From: a virus
Length of the DNA stretch: 28,967 nt
Virus record (IMG/VR): IMGVR_UViG_3300023184_000409
Coordinates: 1-28,967 of that record
Reading direction: 5' to 3' (one strand)
In this document: in pieces, positions 14,693 to 23,700 of the stretch
How the letters are laid out: the number at the start of each line of letters is the position of its first letter
Numbering within the stretch: position 1 is the first letter of the stretch
Notes under the pieces: generated by a model
The model's database searches: none
What the model saw: only the letters and a program-made list of their open reading frames with translations
What the model was told of the DNA's origin: nothing
Program-made: the position numbers and the translations under genes

Positions 14693-16537
14693 ATGCCTTC
14701 TATAATCCCAACACCAAATAAGCAATTAGATTCTGGTAGAAGTTTTGTATCATCGATACTACAAAAACTTCCATATGTTCAGTCTACAACAGAAGCAGAT
14801 GTAAATAATCCAAGATACGAACTATTCGAAAGAATATCTAAAAACAGACAATTACGGGTGATGAAACAATCCGTAATAACGGGTCCATATTATCAGGATG
14901 ATGCATCGGCGGGGACATTTGGATCTGATAGAGCATATCACAAGTATATATATGCAAATGTAGACTCAGATAAAACGAGAAGATTATCGGAATATAGAAG
15001 AATGGCATCATATGCTGAAATTTCAGATTGTTTAGATGAAATATGTGATGAATTTTTAACAAAAGATGAAAACGGTAAATTTATAAAAATAATTTTTACC
15101 GGTATTGGTAAGTTAGATTCGGAAGCAAGAACAGAAATAGAAAAAGAATTTTACAAATTTATAAAAATATTCGATATTGATTCTAGAGGCTGGGGATATT
15201 GTAGACAGTTTTTAACTGAAGGTGAATTATTTTTTGAAAACGTGGTCCATGAACAAAAGAAAGAGTTAGGTGTGATTGGGGCGCTAGTCATTCCGGGGGA
15301 ATTAATAAATCCAATTTATGACAATATTCAAAATGAAATTATTCAAAATTTTATTTTTCAAAAACCTATAAATTTACAAGATAAAGATCATAAACCAATA
15401 AATAATCAACAAAATCCAGCCAATACTCTTCAACAGCAACTAATAACACTAGAGGGCAATCAAGTTACATATGTTCATTCCGGTTCGTGGAATGATGATT
15501 TAACAGTTAGAACGCCATTTATAGAACAATCACGACGAGCATATAAACAATTATCATTATTAGAGGATGCTATTGTGATATATAGAATGGTTAGAGCGCC
15601 AGAAAGATTAAAATTTAAAATTGATGTAGGAAATATGCCACCCGCTAAAGCAGAAGCATATTTAAAACAATTAATGCAATCATATTGGTCAAAAAAAACA
15701 TACGATTCCAGTTCAACTCAAGGTGCGGGTAATGTATATGACCCACAATCGATGTTAGATTCGTTTTGGTTTGCTAAAAGATCAGGAGAAACTGGTTCTG
15801 ACGTTGAAATGTTACAGGGCGGTGCTAATTTGGGTAAACTTGAGGATCTAATGTATTTTGTAAACAAATTATACAAATCTTTAAAGGTACCATTGACTAG
15901 AATTAATCCAGAATCTGGTTATAAAGATGGTTCTGAAATATTAAGAGAAGAATTAAAATTTGCAAAATTTGTAATAAGATTACAAAATCAATTTGCGGAA
16001 GCATTTAAAAAATCTTTTATCGTACATTTAAAATTAAAAAATATGTGGAAGGGTTTAAAGTTAAACGAAACTATGTTTAATTTAGAATTTAACCCACCAT
16101 CAAACTTTTTTGCAATTAGAAAAAATCAAGAATTTGAATTAAAATATAAAATATTTTCAGACATATCTCAAACAGATTCTATATCTAAAACTTTTGCTCA
16201 AAGACATTATCTATCATTCGGAGATAGTAAAATTAGTGAAAATATGGAATGGTTGAGAAAAGATGCAGCATTTAAATGGGAACTTGATAAAATAGCTCAA
16301 TTAGGACCTAACTGGAGAGAACATATGGAAGCGACTGAGAATACGGAAGCAGAAGCTATGGGTGGTAGTCCAGAAGCATCTCCAAGCGGATTGGGGGGAG
16401 CTTCTGGAGGCACATCAATACCTGATTTTGGCGAAGCATCAACAAACGCAGAAACTGGAGAAACGCCAGAGGCAACATCAGAAGGCGAAACAACACAAAC
16501 CGATCAAAATACAAGTGAAACTCCACAACCAATATAA
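14693..16537 (+). CDS. 20: Portal vertex protein gp20
   Basis: A 614-residue portal protein. Diagnostic stretches include YRRMASYAEISDCLDEICDE (101-120), DSRGWGYCRQFLTEGELFFE (162-181), WNDDLTVRTPFIEQSRRAYK, YRMVRAPERLKFKIDVGNMP and the clip/stem-type KFAKFVIRLQNQFAEAF helix. This is the gp20 order in T4-like phages. The portal forms a dodecamer at the unique head vertex, nucleates head assembly and conducts DNA. It exceeds T4 gp20 (524) mainly through a C-terminal ~60-residue Gly/Ser/Glu/Thr-rich tail, likely disordered. Confidence 0.97.
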   Translation: MPSIIPTPNKQLDSGRSFVSSILQKLPYVQSTTEADVNNPRYELFERISKNRQLRVMKQSVITGPYYQDDASAGTFGSDRAYHKYIYANVDSDKTRRLSEYRRMASYAEISDCLDEICDEFLTKDENGKFIKIIFTGIGKLDSEARTEIEKEFYKFIKIFDIDSRGWGYCRQFLTEGELFFENVVHEQKKELGVIGALVIPGELINPIYDNIQNEIIQNFIFQKPINLQDKDHKPINNQQNPANTLQQQLITLEGNQVTYVHSGSWNDDLTVRTPFIEQSRRAYKQLSLLEDAIVIYRMVRAPERLKFKIDVGNMPPAKAEAYLKQLMQSYWSKKTYDSSSTQGAGNVYDPQSMLDSFWFAKRSGETGSDVEMLQGGANLGKLEDLMYFVNKLYKSLKVPLTRINPESGYKDGSEILREELKFAKFVIRLQNQFAEAFKKSFIVHLKLKNMWKGLKLNETMFNLEFNPPSNFFAIRKNQEFELKYKIFSDISQTDSISKTFAQRHYLSFGDSKISENMEWLRKDAAFKWELDKIAQLGPNWREHMEATENTEAEAMGGSPEASPSGLGGASGGTSIPDFGEASTNAETGETPEATSEGETTQTDQNTSETPQPI

Positions 16538-16543
16538 TATAAT

Positions 16544-16888
16544 ATGAATTATAAGTTTCCTAAACATATAACTGGCGATACGTGGGATGGTATAAGTTCA
16601 ATAACTATATTATCACAAGGTTCTGCTATAGATTTAACTAATTGTGATGTTAATGTACAAATAAGATCTTGGAAAAATTTAGCATCACCAATTGTATTTG
16701 AATTTTCAACAATAACGAATAATATATTAATTATCTTACCAACATTAGGAGTTATAAATATACCTCCGCAAATAGTTGATATTCCTGTTGGATTATACCG
16801 GTATGATTTAAAGGTAAAATTCCCAACAGGGGTTATTAAAACTTATTTACAAGGAGATTGGGAAATTATCCCAAGTATAACAAGATGA
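16544..16888 (+). CDS. Small beta-sandwich structural protein
   Basis: A 114-residue protein of alternating short strands. The HITGDTWDGISSITIL (8-23) start, the AIDLTNCDVNVQIRSW strand and the VGLYRYDLKVKFPTGVIKTY end recall small Ig-like or baseplate/tail accessory proteins in phages. I recognise this 'GDTW..DLT..G.Y.YD' pattern but cannot name the family. It sits 6 bases after the portal stop, and its stop overlaps the next start as ATGA. Confidence 0.65.
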   Translation: MNYKFPKHITGDTWDGISSITILSQGSAIDLTNCDVNVQIRSWKNLASPIVFEFSTITNNILIILPTLGVINIPPQIVDIPVGLYRYDLKVKFPTGVIKTYLQGDWEIIPSITR

Positions 16889-17271
16889 GTGATTGTAATG
16901 TTGTTATAGATCAAAATATAGAAAATATAAATGTCATAATAGACGATAAAAATCCAAATTTGGGAGTTTATTACACATTATTATCCAATATAAATTCAAA
17001 TTACAATAATATTTCTAATGTTACGAATAATGTAATGATGTTATCTGCTAAGTGGGTAGAAACCGCTATAGAAATGGATACATTACAAGATTCAGCAACT
17101 GCTAAGTGGGTAGAAACCGCTATAGAAATGGATACATTACAAGATTCAACAACTGCTAAGTGGGTAGAAACCGCTATAGAAATGGATACATTACAAATTG
17201 GATTTAGTGGCGGCTGGCAAGACACGACAGAATATATCAGTAAAGGCGTTATTGATATGGGATATTTTTAG
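16885..17271 (+). CDS. Repeat-containing fibre-like protein
   Basis: A 128-residue protein started at the ATG overlapping the previous stop (ATGA), rather than at an upstream ATG at 16858 that would overlap the previous gene by 31 bases. Residues about 55-107 hold three tandem 18-residue repeats (AKWVETAIEMDTLQDS plus two residues). The C-terminus SGGWQDTTEYISKGVIDMGYF differs and may be a tip or attachment domain. The 18-residue period, with Trp, Val and Leu spaced along it, suits a straight coiled coil (18 residues is about five turns). Confidence 0.6.
   Translation: MSDCNVVIDQNIENINVIIDDKNPNLGVYYTLLSNINSNYNNISNVTNNVMMLSAKWVETAIEMDTLQDSATAKWVETAIEMDTLQDSTTAKWVETAIEMDTLQIGFSGGWQDTTEYISKGVIDMGYF
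17047..17200 (+). repeat. Three tandem 54-bp repeats in the 16885 gene
   Basis: Copies start at 17047, 17101 and 17155, exactly 54 bases apart. The first two are near identical; the third is cut short before the C-terminal domain. The DNA identity, including codons, suggests recent duplication. Confidence 0.9.
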
Positions 17272-17336
17272 TAAAAATGAATTAAAATGGAATAGATTAA
17301 GTTTTAGTAAAATTTAATTAAATGGAATAGATTAAG
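17266..17336 (+). repeat. 36/35-bp tandem duplication spanning a stop codon
   Basis: TTTTAGTAAAA... (17266-17301) is repeated at 17302-17336 with a few changes; both copies end ATGGAATAGATTAAG. The first copy includes the stop codon of the 16885 gene, so the noncoding gap before the next gene was extended by duplication. Confidence 0.75.
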
Positions 17337-17359
17337 TGTAAGTATTTTTACATACCACT

Positions 17360-18304
17360 ATGTCTACAATCAATACAATCTTAATCAAACGTCGTCTTGC
17401 TGATAGTCTATTAAATTCATTACCAGTATTATCTGGTGGTGAGTTGGCATTCAGCGAAAAAAATAACACTCTATACTATGGAGCAACTGGAGGTGCTCTT
17501 GCTATAGGTGGTGATGGAGCATTTGTAAGCAGAACGCTAAATCAAAATATTCTTGGTGATAAAGTTTTCCTTGGATCCACCACATTATCATCAACAACAT
17601 TTTCAACTAATTCATTAATCAATGTTGGTGGTAATTTATTAACCAACGTCGCAACTCCAAGTGCTAACAACGACGCGGCAAATAAAGTTTATGTTGATAA
17701 TTTAGCAGCATCAGTTGCGTCGAACTTTGTTGACCGAACAAATGCTCAAGATGTTTCGGGCGTTAAAACTTTCTTTGACAATACGATTTTCAAAAAGTAT
17801 ATAAGCGTAACCGATTACGTTTCTACTAGCGCATATAAAGTAGATAACACAGTGGTTATCGATAATAGTAAAAATGCGAGCTTTGCGAACATTGATGCTT
17901 CTGGTAATTTAACGGTTCAAGGTGATTTCAAAGTATTCGGTGCAAGTTCAGTAATTGACACTATCGTAACCACCACAAGTGCATTTTCAGTCACTAATAG
18001 TGGTTCTGGCCCAGCATTAACAATTACTCAGACTGGTGCTAATGATATTGCTACATTCTTAGATGATTCTACTACAGCATTAATCATTAAAGATGGTGGT
18101 AATGTTGGTATTAATACCGCAACCCCAAATGAAAAGTTAACAGTTAGTGGTAATGTTTCTGCTACTGGAAATATTTATGGAGTAAGTGCCAATCTAACCG
18201 GAACATTATTTGTAAATTCTACACTAGCTCTAAACAGTAGTCTATCTGGTAATTATGTAACATCTTCAATTACAGGGTTTTCTATAGATGGTGGTTCGTT
18301 CTAA
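17360..18304 (+). CDS. Tail fibre / adhesin protein
   Basis: A 314-residue Ser/Thr/Asn/Gly-rich fibre-like protein. The N-terminus (INTILIKRRLADSLLNSLPV.. GGELAFSEKNNTLYYG) shares the ILIKR..PVLS..EL pattern with the 18577 protein and is probably the virion attachment domain. The body has TPSANNDAANKVYVDNLAAS and DRTNAQDVSGVKTFFDN, segments usual in phage fibres, and a late GNVGINTATPNEKLTVSGN segment typical of trimeric fibres. No catalytic motif is seen. It lies between the tandem duplication and the terminator at 18326-18362. Confidence 0.75.
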   Translation: MSTINTILIKRRLADSLLNSLPVLSGGELAFSEKNNTLYYGATGGALAIGGDGAFVSRTLNQNILGDKVFLGSTTLSSTTFSTNSLINVGGNLLTNVATPSANNDAANKVYVDNLAASVASNFVDRTNAQDVSGVKTFFDNTIFKKYISVTDYVSTSAYKVDNTVVIDNSKNASFANIDASGNLTVQGDFKVFGASSVIDTIVTTTSAFSVTNSGSGPALTITQTGANDIATFLDDSTTALIIKDGGNVGINTATPNEKLTVSGNVSATGNIYGVSANLTGTLFVNSTLALNSSLSGNYVTSSITGFSIDGGSF

Positions 18305-18325
18305 AAAATAAAGTAAATAAAATTA

Positions 18326-18362
18326 GAAAACTCTAGATTTTAAATCTAGAGTTTTCTTTTTT
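18326..18362 (+). terminator. Strong intrinsic terminator
   Basis: GAAAACTCTAGATTT (18326-18340) pairs perfectly with AAATCTAGAGTTTTC (18342-18356), followed by a run of T. This is a 15-bp arm inverted repeat with almost no spacer; the real loop probably opens over the central AT pairs. It lies 21 bases after the stop of the fibre gene and would end its transcript. Confidence 0.85.
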
Positions 18363-18372
18363 ATATTTAAAC

Positions 18373-18380
18373 TATAAATA
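18373..18380 (+). promoter_or_regulatory. Possible late promoter element (TATAAATA) after the terminator
   Basis: Exact TATAAATA 10 bases beyond the terminator and 56 bases before the small gene at 18437. It could restart transcription of the downstream fibre genes. The remainder of 18305-18436 holds only the terminator and the two promoter-like boxes. Confidence 0.4.
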
Positions 18381-18423
18381 AACTAATTATAAAGAAATAT
18401 AAGTTTGAAATTTATATTTTCCG

Positions 18424-18431
18424 TATAAGTA
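18424..18431 (+). promoter_or_regulatory. Late-type promoter element (TATAAGTA)
   Basis: TATAAGTA followed by 5 bases and the ATG at 18437. The same variant octamer precedes the gene at 27972. Confidence 0.4.
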
Positions 18432-18436
18432 ATTAC

Positions 18437-18574
18437 ATGTTTTTTAAAAAGATAAAAGATATGGTTAATGGTTTATATAAAAAGTTTTTCAATAGGAAAA
18501 AAGAAGTATTTTTGGTTGAACACAACGAAGCATCAACAATAAATATACCAAAAATAAAACAACTTAAAAAATAA
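18437..18574 (+). CDS. Small basic protein (45 aa)
   Basis: ATG at 18437 to TAA at 18572-18574. The product is highly basic at the N-terminus (MFFKKIKDMVNGLYKKFFNR), an amphipathic Lys/Phe helix, then EVFLVEHNEASTINIPKIKQ. It is placed between the terminator and the 18577 fibre gene with a 2-base gap, and a TATAAGTA box is correctly spaced. No family is recognised; it could be a fibre assembly peptide or membrane-associated. Its small size keeps confidence moderate. Confidence 0.5.
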   Translation: MFFKKIKDMVNGLYKKFFNRKKEVFLVEHNEASTINIPKIKQLKK

Positions 18575-18576
18575 TT

Positions 18577-20052
18577 ATGTCATCGGGATATAATAAAATT
18601 TTAATTAAAAGAAATAATAACACGAATTGTATTCCGGTGTTATCCTCTATAGAGGTTGGCGAGTTATCATTGAATACTGCTGATGGTAAAATTTTTACTA
18701 AAACCATTAATGGGTCAATAACATCGATTGCTTCTTTTTTAAATGATAATGATTATCCTTATACTTTAAATCATTACTACAGCTCTGTTAATTTTAAATA
18801 TGGTAATAACACAGTAAATCAAGTATATGCCGGTGTTCTTGGTGGTTATAACAATGATATATCTGGTGGGGGATCTTCTGTAATAAATGGTGAAGACAAT
18901 GATATATCTGGTGACTTTTCTTTAATAGGATCTGGATTAAAAAACAAAATAAATTCTAGTGGAGATTATTCTTTTATTGCTGCTGGTTCTGGAAATTTGA
19001 TAAACCATCAAAATGTTTTTACACTTGGTTCAAATCTCTCAAGTCATGCTCCTAATTTTACTTATGTTAATAACATTAGTGCTCAAGGAGTATTGTATGG
19101 TAATGGTAGTGGTCTAACAAATTTATCGGTTGCGGCTACTCCTGATACTGTAGTAAGGGCATTAACATCTAATTGGCAAAGTACATATACGACTGTAAGT
19201 TCATTATCATCAATTATAACTTTAACAAGTTCAGTAACCTCTGACGTTGAGGTTGGTGGAATCACAATGTCTCAAATTTTACCAATAAGCACATCATTAC
19301 AACAATTTGTAGAAACTTTATTAACTAAAATATATTATCCAACAATAACAGCACCATCAGCAACAATGTCTTCCAGTATAGGAACAAATGTTGAAGCTGG
19401 AACAGAAGGAATCACATTAACAGTCAATTTAAATAGAGGAGCAATAACAGGAAAAACCGTTTCTAGTATTTGGGATCCCAATACATTACAAGATTATAGA
19501 TCAGGAACAGCAACTCAATATATAATACTTGGTGTAAACAATGGAACAACATCAGCTTATACATCAGCTACTGCGATAATACAAGAAGGAACAAATACTT
19601 TCAACGGAAGCGTAACTTATGCAACCGGACCTCAACCAGTTGACAGCAAAGGACAAAACTATCTATCACCACTTGCATCTAATACAATAGCTATATCGAC
19701 TCCAGTTTATGGAAGAAGAAAAGCATTTTATGGTGTTGATAATACAGCATCAAATAGCGCACAGATAAGAAGTCTTGCTGGATCATTATTAAACCCATCA
19801 AACGGATCAACTTTTACAATATCTATTCCGATAGGAACAGTTAATGTTGTATTTGCATATCCAAGCTCATTAAGAAATGTAAATTCCGTTTTATATCAAG
19901 AAGGATTTGATGCTGACGTTAAAGCAAACTTTACACAAACTACAATTTCTGTTGAAGGTGCAAATGGATATAGTGCTACAAACTATAAAGTTTATAAATA
20001 TACACCAGTTGCATCTTTTACACAAGCAGCAACATATAACGTAACAATATAA
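18577..20052 (+). CDS. Tail fibre protein
   Basis: A 491-residue protein. The N-terminus NKILIKRNNNTNCIPVLSS..VGELSLNTADGKIFTK is a typical phage fibre head that tethers to the tail. Residues about 80-150 (GVLGGYNNDISGGGSSVING.., LIGSGLKNKINSSGDYSFIA) look like the left-handed beta-roll repeats of YadA-type trimeric adhesins. A short Trp-anchored repeat (RALTSNWQSTYTTVSSLSS) follows, then a C-terminal Ser/Thr-rich beta domain ending FTQAATYNVTI. No catalytic residues are seen. It starts 2 bases after the 18437 gene and is followed by the 20054 gene 1 base later. Confidence 0.75.
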   Translation: MSSGYNKILIKRNNNTNCIPVLSSIEVGELSLNTADGKIFTKTINGSITSIASFLNDNDYPYTLNHYYSSVNFKYGNNTVNQVYAGVLGGYNNDISGGGSSVINGEDNDISGDFSLIGSGLKNKINSSGDYSFIAAGSGNLINHQNVFTLGSNLSSHAPNFTYVNNISAQGVLYGNGSGLTNLSVAATPDTVVRALTSNWQSTYTTVSSLSSIITLTSSVTSDVEVGGITMSQILPISTSLQQFVETLLTKIYYPTITAPSATMSSSIGTNVEAGTEGITLTVNLNRGAITGKTVSSIWDPNTLQDYRSGTATQYIILGVNNGTTSAYTSATAIIQEGTNTFNGSVTYATGPQPVDSKGQNYLSPLASNTIAISTPVYGRRKAFYGVDNTASNSAQIRSLAGSLLNPSNGSTFTISIPIGTVNVVFAYPSSLRNVNSVLYQEGFDADVKANFTQTTISVEGANGYSATNYKVYKYTPVASFTQAATYNVTI

Positions 20053-20053
20053 T

Positions 20054-20734
20054 ATGGCTAGTTTATTATTTCCACTTCAATTTGAAAGACAGTATAGCGG
20101 ACCACTTGATCAAGACCAAGTGTTTACGAATACTTCTGATAGACTAACATATCTAACCAACCCTCTTAGATATGCGGGTCAAATTGTATCAGATTTACAA
20201 ACACAAAAAATATATCAATTAAATACAGCAAAAGACACTTGGATTGAAATTGGTTCTGGATCTGGTTCTAGTTCCACCGATACTGAAGTCCGATCACTAA
20301 CATCAAATTGGAACTCTACATATTCAACAGTAAGCTCATTGTCATCTAACTGGGATTCTACGTACACAAATGTACAATCCAATTCTGCAAACTGGCAAAC
20401 AGCTTATGCTTATGTTAGTGCTAATTCTGTAAATTTAACAGCTAATAATATTTTTGTTACAAATGATTTAACAGTTACTGATACTGTTTCTGCGAAATAC
20501 TTTCAAGGAACTTTAATTGATTGGATGACATTAGTTAGAGGATATAAGACAACACCAACATTATTAGCAACAATAGGAACTGGGGAAGTATATACATATG
20601 TATATGCAACCACAGCATCCGATAAAACATATTATAGATACATAGCAACCAATGGAAGTGAAGATTCTTTCTATGGAAATTTCACCAACCCTAGTCTAAG
20701 TAATCTGATAACAACCAAAAAAATAATTTTATAA
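20054..20734 (+). CDS. Fibre-associated protein with 14-residue repeats
   Basis: A 226-residue protein. Residues 1-70 (LFPLQFERQYSGPLDQDQVF..) may be an attachment domain; IGSGSGSSS is a linker. Residues about 82-125 carry three 14-residue Trp-anchored repeats (SNWNSTYSTVSSLS, SNWDSTYTNVQSNS, ANWQTAYAYVSANS). The C-terminal part, after LIDWMTLVRGYKTTP, is a Thr/Ser-rich beta domain. I recognise no receptor-binding family. It is the third gene of the fibre run. Confidence 0.65.
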   Translation: MASLLFPLQFERQYSGPLDQDQVFTNTSDRLTYLTNPLRYAGQIVSDLQTQKIYQLNTAKDTWIEIGSGSGSSSTDTEVRSLTSNWNSTYSTVSSLSSNWDSTYTNVQSNSANWQTAYAYVSANSVNLTANNIFVTNDLTVTDTVSAKYFQGTLIDWMTLVRGYKTTPTLLATIGTGEVYTYVYATTASDKTYYRYIATNGSEDSFYGNFTNPSLSNLITTKKIIL

Positions 20735-20738
20735 TTTT

Positions 20739-23700
20739 ATGGCACAAAGACAAGTATACACAGATACCAATTATAGCTCATTAACATTTCTTGATAATGA
20801 TACAATATATGTTGACTATTTGGCAACTCTCACAATAACTACGGATACTTCCGCAATTGGTGGTATTACTTTTGGTGGAAACGGTGCTGGAAAAGTTGTT
20901 ATAAATAATACTTCAACTACAACGCCGATTTTTATAAAAGTTTCTGGTTCTATTACTCTGGTCAGAGATGCTATTTTTGAATCTAATGGGAATCTTATTG
21001 AAATAGGAACTGGAGATGGTTCAACGAGAACATACAATCTACCTACAGGGGCTGGTAGTTCTAAGTATAGTGATTTAGGAGCATGTTGGGTTGATAGAGG
21101 AGCTACATTTAGAGATGGTACATCATATAAAACAACTTACGCTCAAGTATCTAGTTTAAGTAATAAGCTTTCCGCTTATACATTTGGCGATGTTTTTTCT
21201 CAAGATACAACAGCAAACACAATTACTTTTTTAAAACCCGTTCCAAACGGCTGTAAGGTTTATGTACCGAATATACAAATAATTGGAACGCATGTTTCAA
21301 ATTCTGCATTTTCAAATGCTGGAAGAATGAATTTGAACTACACTTCTCTTAGCAAAATTGTTAATTTTTTTCTCAACGGAGCGGTAGATTTTAAACTCAA
21401 TTATTGCGGATTAGGTTTCTGTCAAACTACATCTTTTTCAAACTCAAGAAGAATGGCTGGTGGGGTTACTATTTTAAATACTGGGTTTAACTGGTCATAT
21501 TATTTGGATATATATGGTAGTGCTATTGGAGCAGTAATAAAAAATGTTTATTATGTATCCAACCTACATGCTGGGAGTATTTACCCAACAGCCCAAGGAC
21601 CAGGATTATATATAGAAAAATATACTTCAATTTTTGATAAAGACGATTGTGGAGATCCAACGTCAGGTAACAGTAACAATATCTTGTTACAAATTTCTTG
21701 TCCAGCTGGAAAAGTGTATGATGTTTATCTTGGATCCGCAAGTCAAGTTTTTAGTATTAATACTACTGGTACTACATATGACAATATAGTTATAGTCCCT
21801 ACGGGGAATATTGTTTCATTTTTTAGTAGATCAATATCTAATGTTACAAATAATGGTTCGGGCTTAATAAGAATAACCACAAGTGCAAATATAATTGTCG
21901 GCACTAATCAAATTGTAAAAATTACCGGTGTAGGGGGTGTTACTAATGCAAATGGTACGTGGAGAATAAATCAAATTAGCAATACACAATTTGATTTAAT
22001 TGGAAGTTCATTTAGTGGTACATATACTTCTGCTACTGGTATAGCAAATAGCTATGCAAGTAACAACAGGACATTATTTTATGTTTCAGATAACGCAACA
22101 AAAAACGTACTTACAAACATTTCTATAATACCAGCATATGAAGTGCCTGTGGATCCGACTCACGGAACATTACATCGAGGCATTTATACAATTTTTTCAA
22201 ATACTGGAAACAACTATAACACATTTACTAACTGTACATTTTCTCTACAAAGCAATTACGGAGCAGCTCCAATGTTAGTTGAACGTGGTACATATAATAC
22301 ATATAATAAAGTAACAATAACCGATTCTACAGGCACTACATACGCACAAAGAAATTTTCAATTAGACCAAGAATCTTATGGTATAGTAGTTGCCAATTGG
22401 ACTAGTTTATCAGCATCTCAAATATCTAATCAAGGTGGAACATATACTTATTTTGGATCAAGAATTGAACGTGTGTTATTGGATGAAGATACACCAGCTA
22501 CTGATTTTGGATATACTTTTTCCTATACTGGAATTGATTCTCCTTCCATACTTGCTTTTACAAATATAAACAAAACAACAGGTAGAGTGTTTGCTCTCAA
22601 TTCTTTATCAGCCTCCATTCTATCTATGGTACCGAGTCCATTAAACACTGGACCTTATACAGTAAAAGAATCTAAACTGTATATAAGAAATACTGGTGAT
22701 AGTGTTGCCTATGAAACGTCTGTATATGGAGGAATTACAGGTATAGACAGCTTCTGTGCAAGAGATGATTCGATGGGAACCGTACAGGCTAAGGATTTTG
22801 CTTCTACTATTGATACTCCATATCAATATGCTCTTTCAATGAGGCGTCCTAATGGGGCATATACCACTCCAGTACTGGTTTATGGTTCTAGGCTTACTGG
22901 TGGAGCTAGTCAAGTAGCAAACTATAACGTTGGAAACACTGTTGCTCAAACTATAGCTACCGGACTAACTGCATTTGGAACTGTGGATTTTATTAATTCC
23001 TCAGAATTAAGAATATGCAACATCACAACACTTTCCTCAACACCAAACCCAAATTATCTATGGGGTCATTTTTTAGATAACGTAACAACATCAGGACTGA
23101 GCGGTACAGCACAAGGTATAAGAAATATTACTACAGGCTACGTGCCCCCGTCAAATGTTTTTACTAACCAATACGAATATATACCTAGCAAAACTATTGA
23201 TACTTTAAATAGTGCTCTCACCAGTCTTCCAGCAGAAACTAGAATAAAAAACCAAGTACAATTTAAAGTACATGTCATTAGAGATATTAAAGACTATTAT
23301 AATAGCACATATGATCAAAGGTTTTTTGGTGCAGCTATCGATGTTAAATTAGATCCAAATTACATCGCTCCTGTGAGCGATTTGACTTATTTAAATTTAA
23401 CCCTCAATGGCGGTTATATTTCAATATATGATGATATAGGTGAATTAAAATATTACACTAATCAAGATCAACTTATAACGTTACCTTTGGATTCTGTTGG
23501 CACGTGGACTTATAAATATGCAAAATATGGATATAAATTAGGTCAAGGCCAATTTAGTATCAACCAAAAAACTAACGAAATAGCTCCAATAGTATCTCCG
23601 GATTTTTATTTGACAGAACTATCTGTATATCTGGTTTCTGCTTATAATACATTTTCTACTACGCAGAATATTTATGATTATCTTTCATTCTACAGAACAA

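Noticed and set aside
16533-16540. TATAATAT before the 16544 gene, and similar boxes before 5196, 8247 and 5869, as clear late promoters
   Set aside because: They differ from the octamer in its core and are frequent by chance in this AT-rich DNA; several overlap stop codons inside operons. Mentioned only as weak possibilities.
16858-16884. ATG at 16858 as start of the repeat protein
   Set aside because: It lies 31 bases inside the previous gene; the ATGA overlap at 16885 fits the coupling used across the window.
17001-17225. Minus-strand open frame over the 54-bp repeats
   Set aside because: Antisense shadow of the repeat-coding gene with no independent support.
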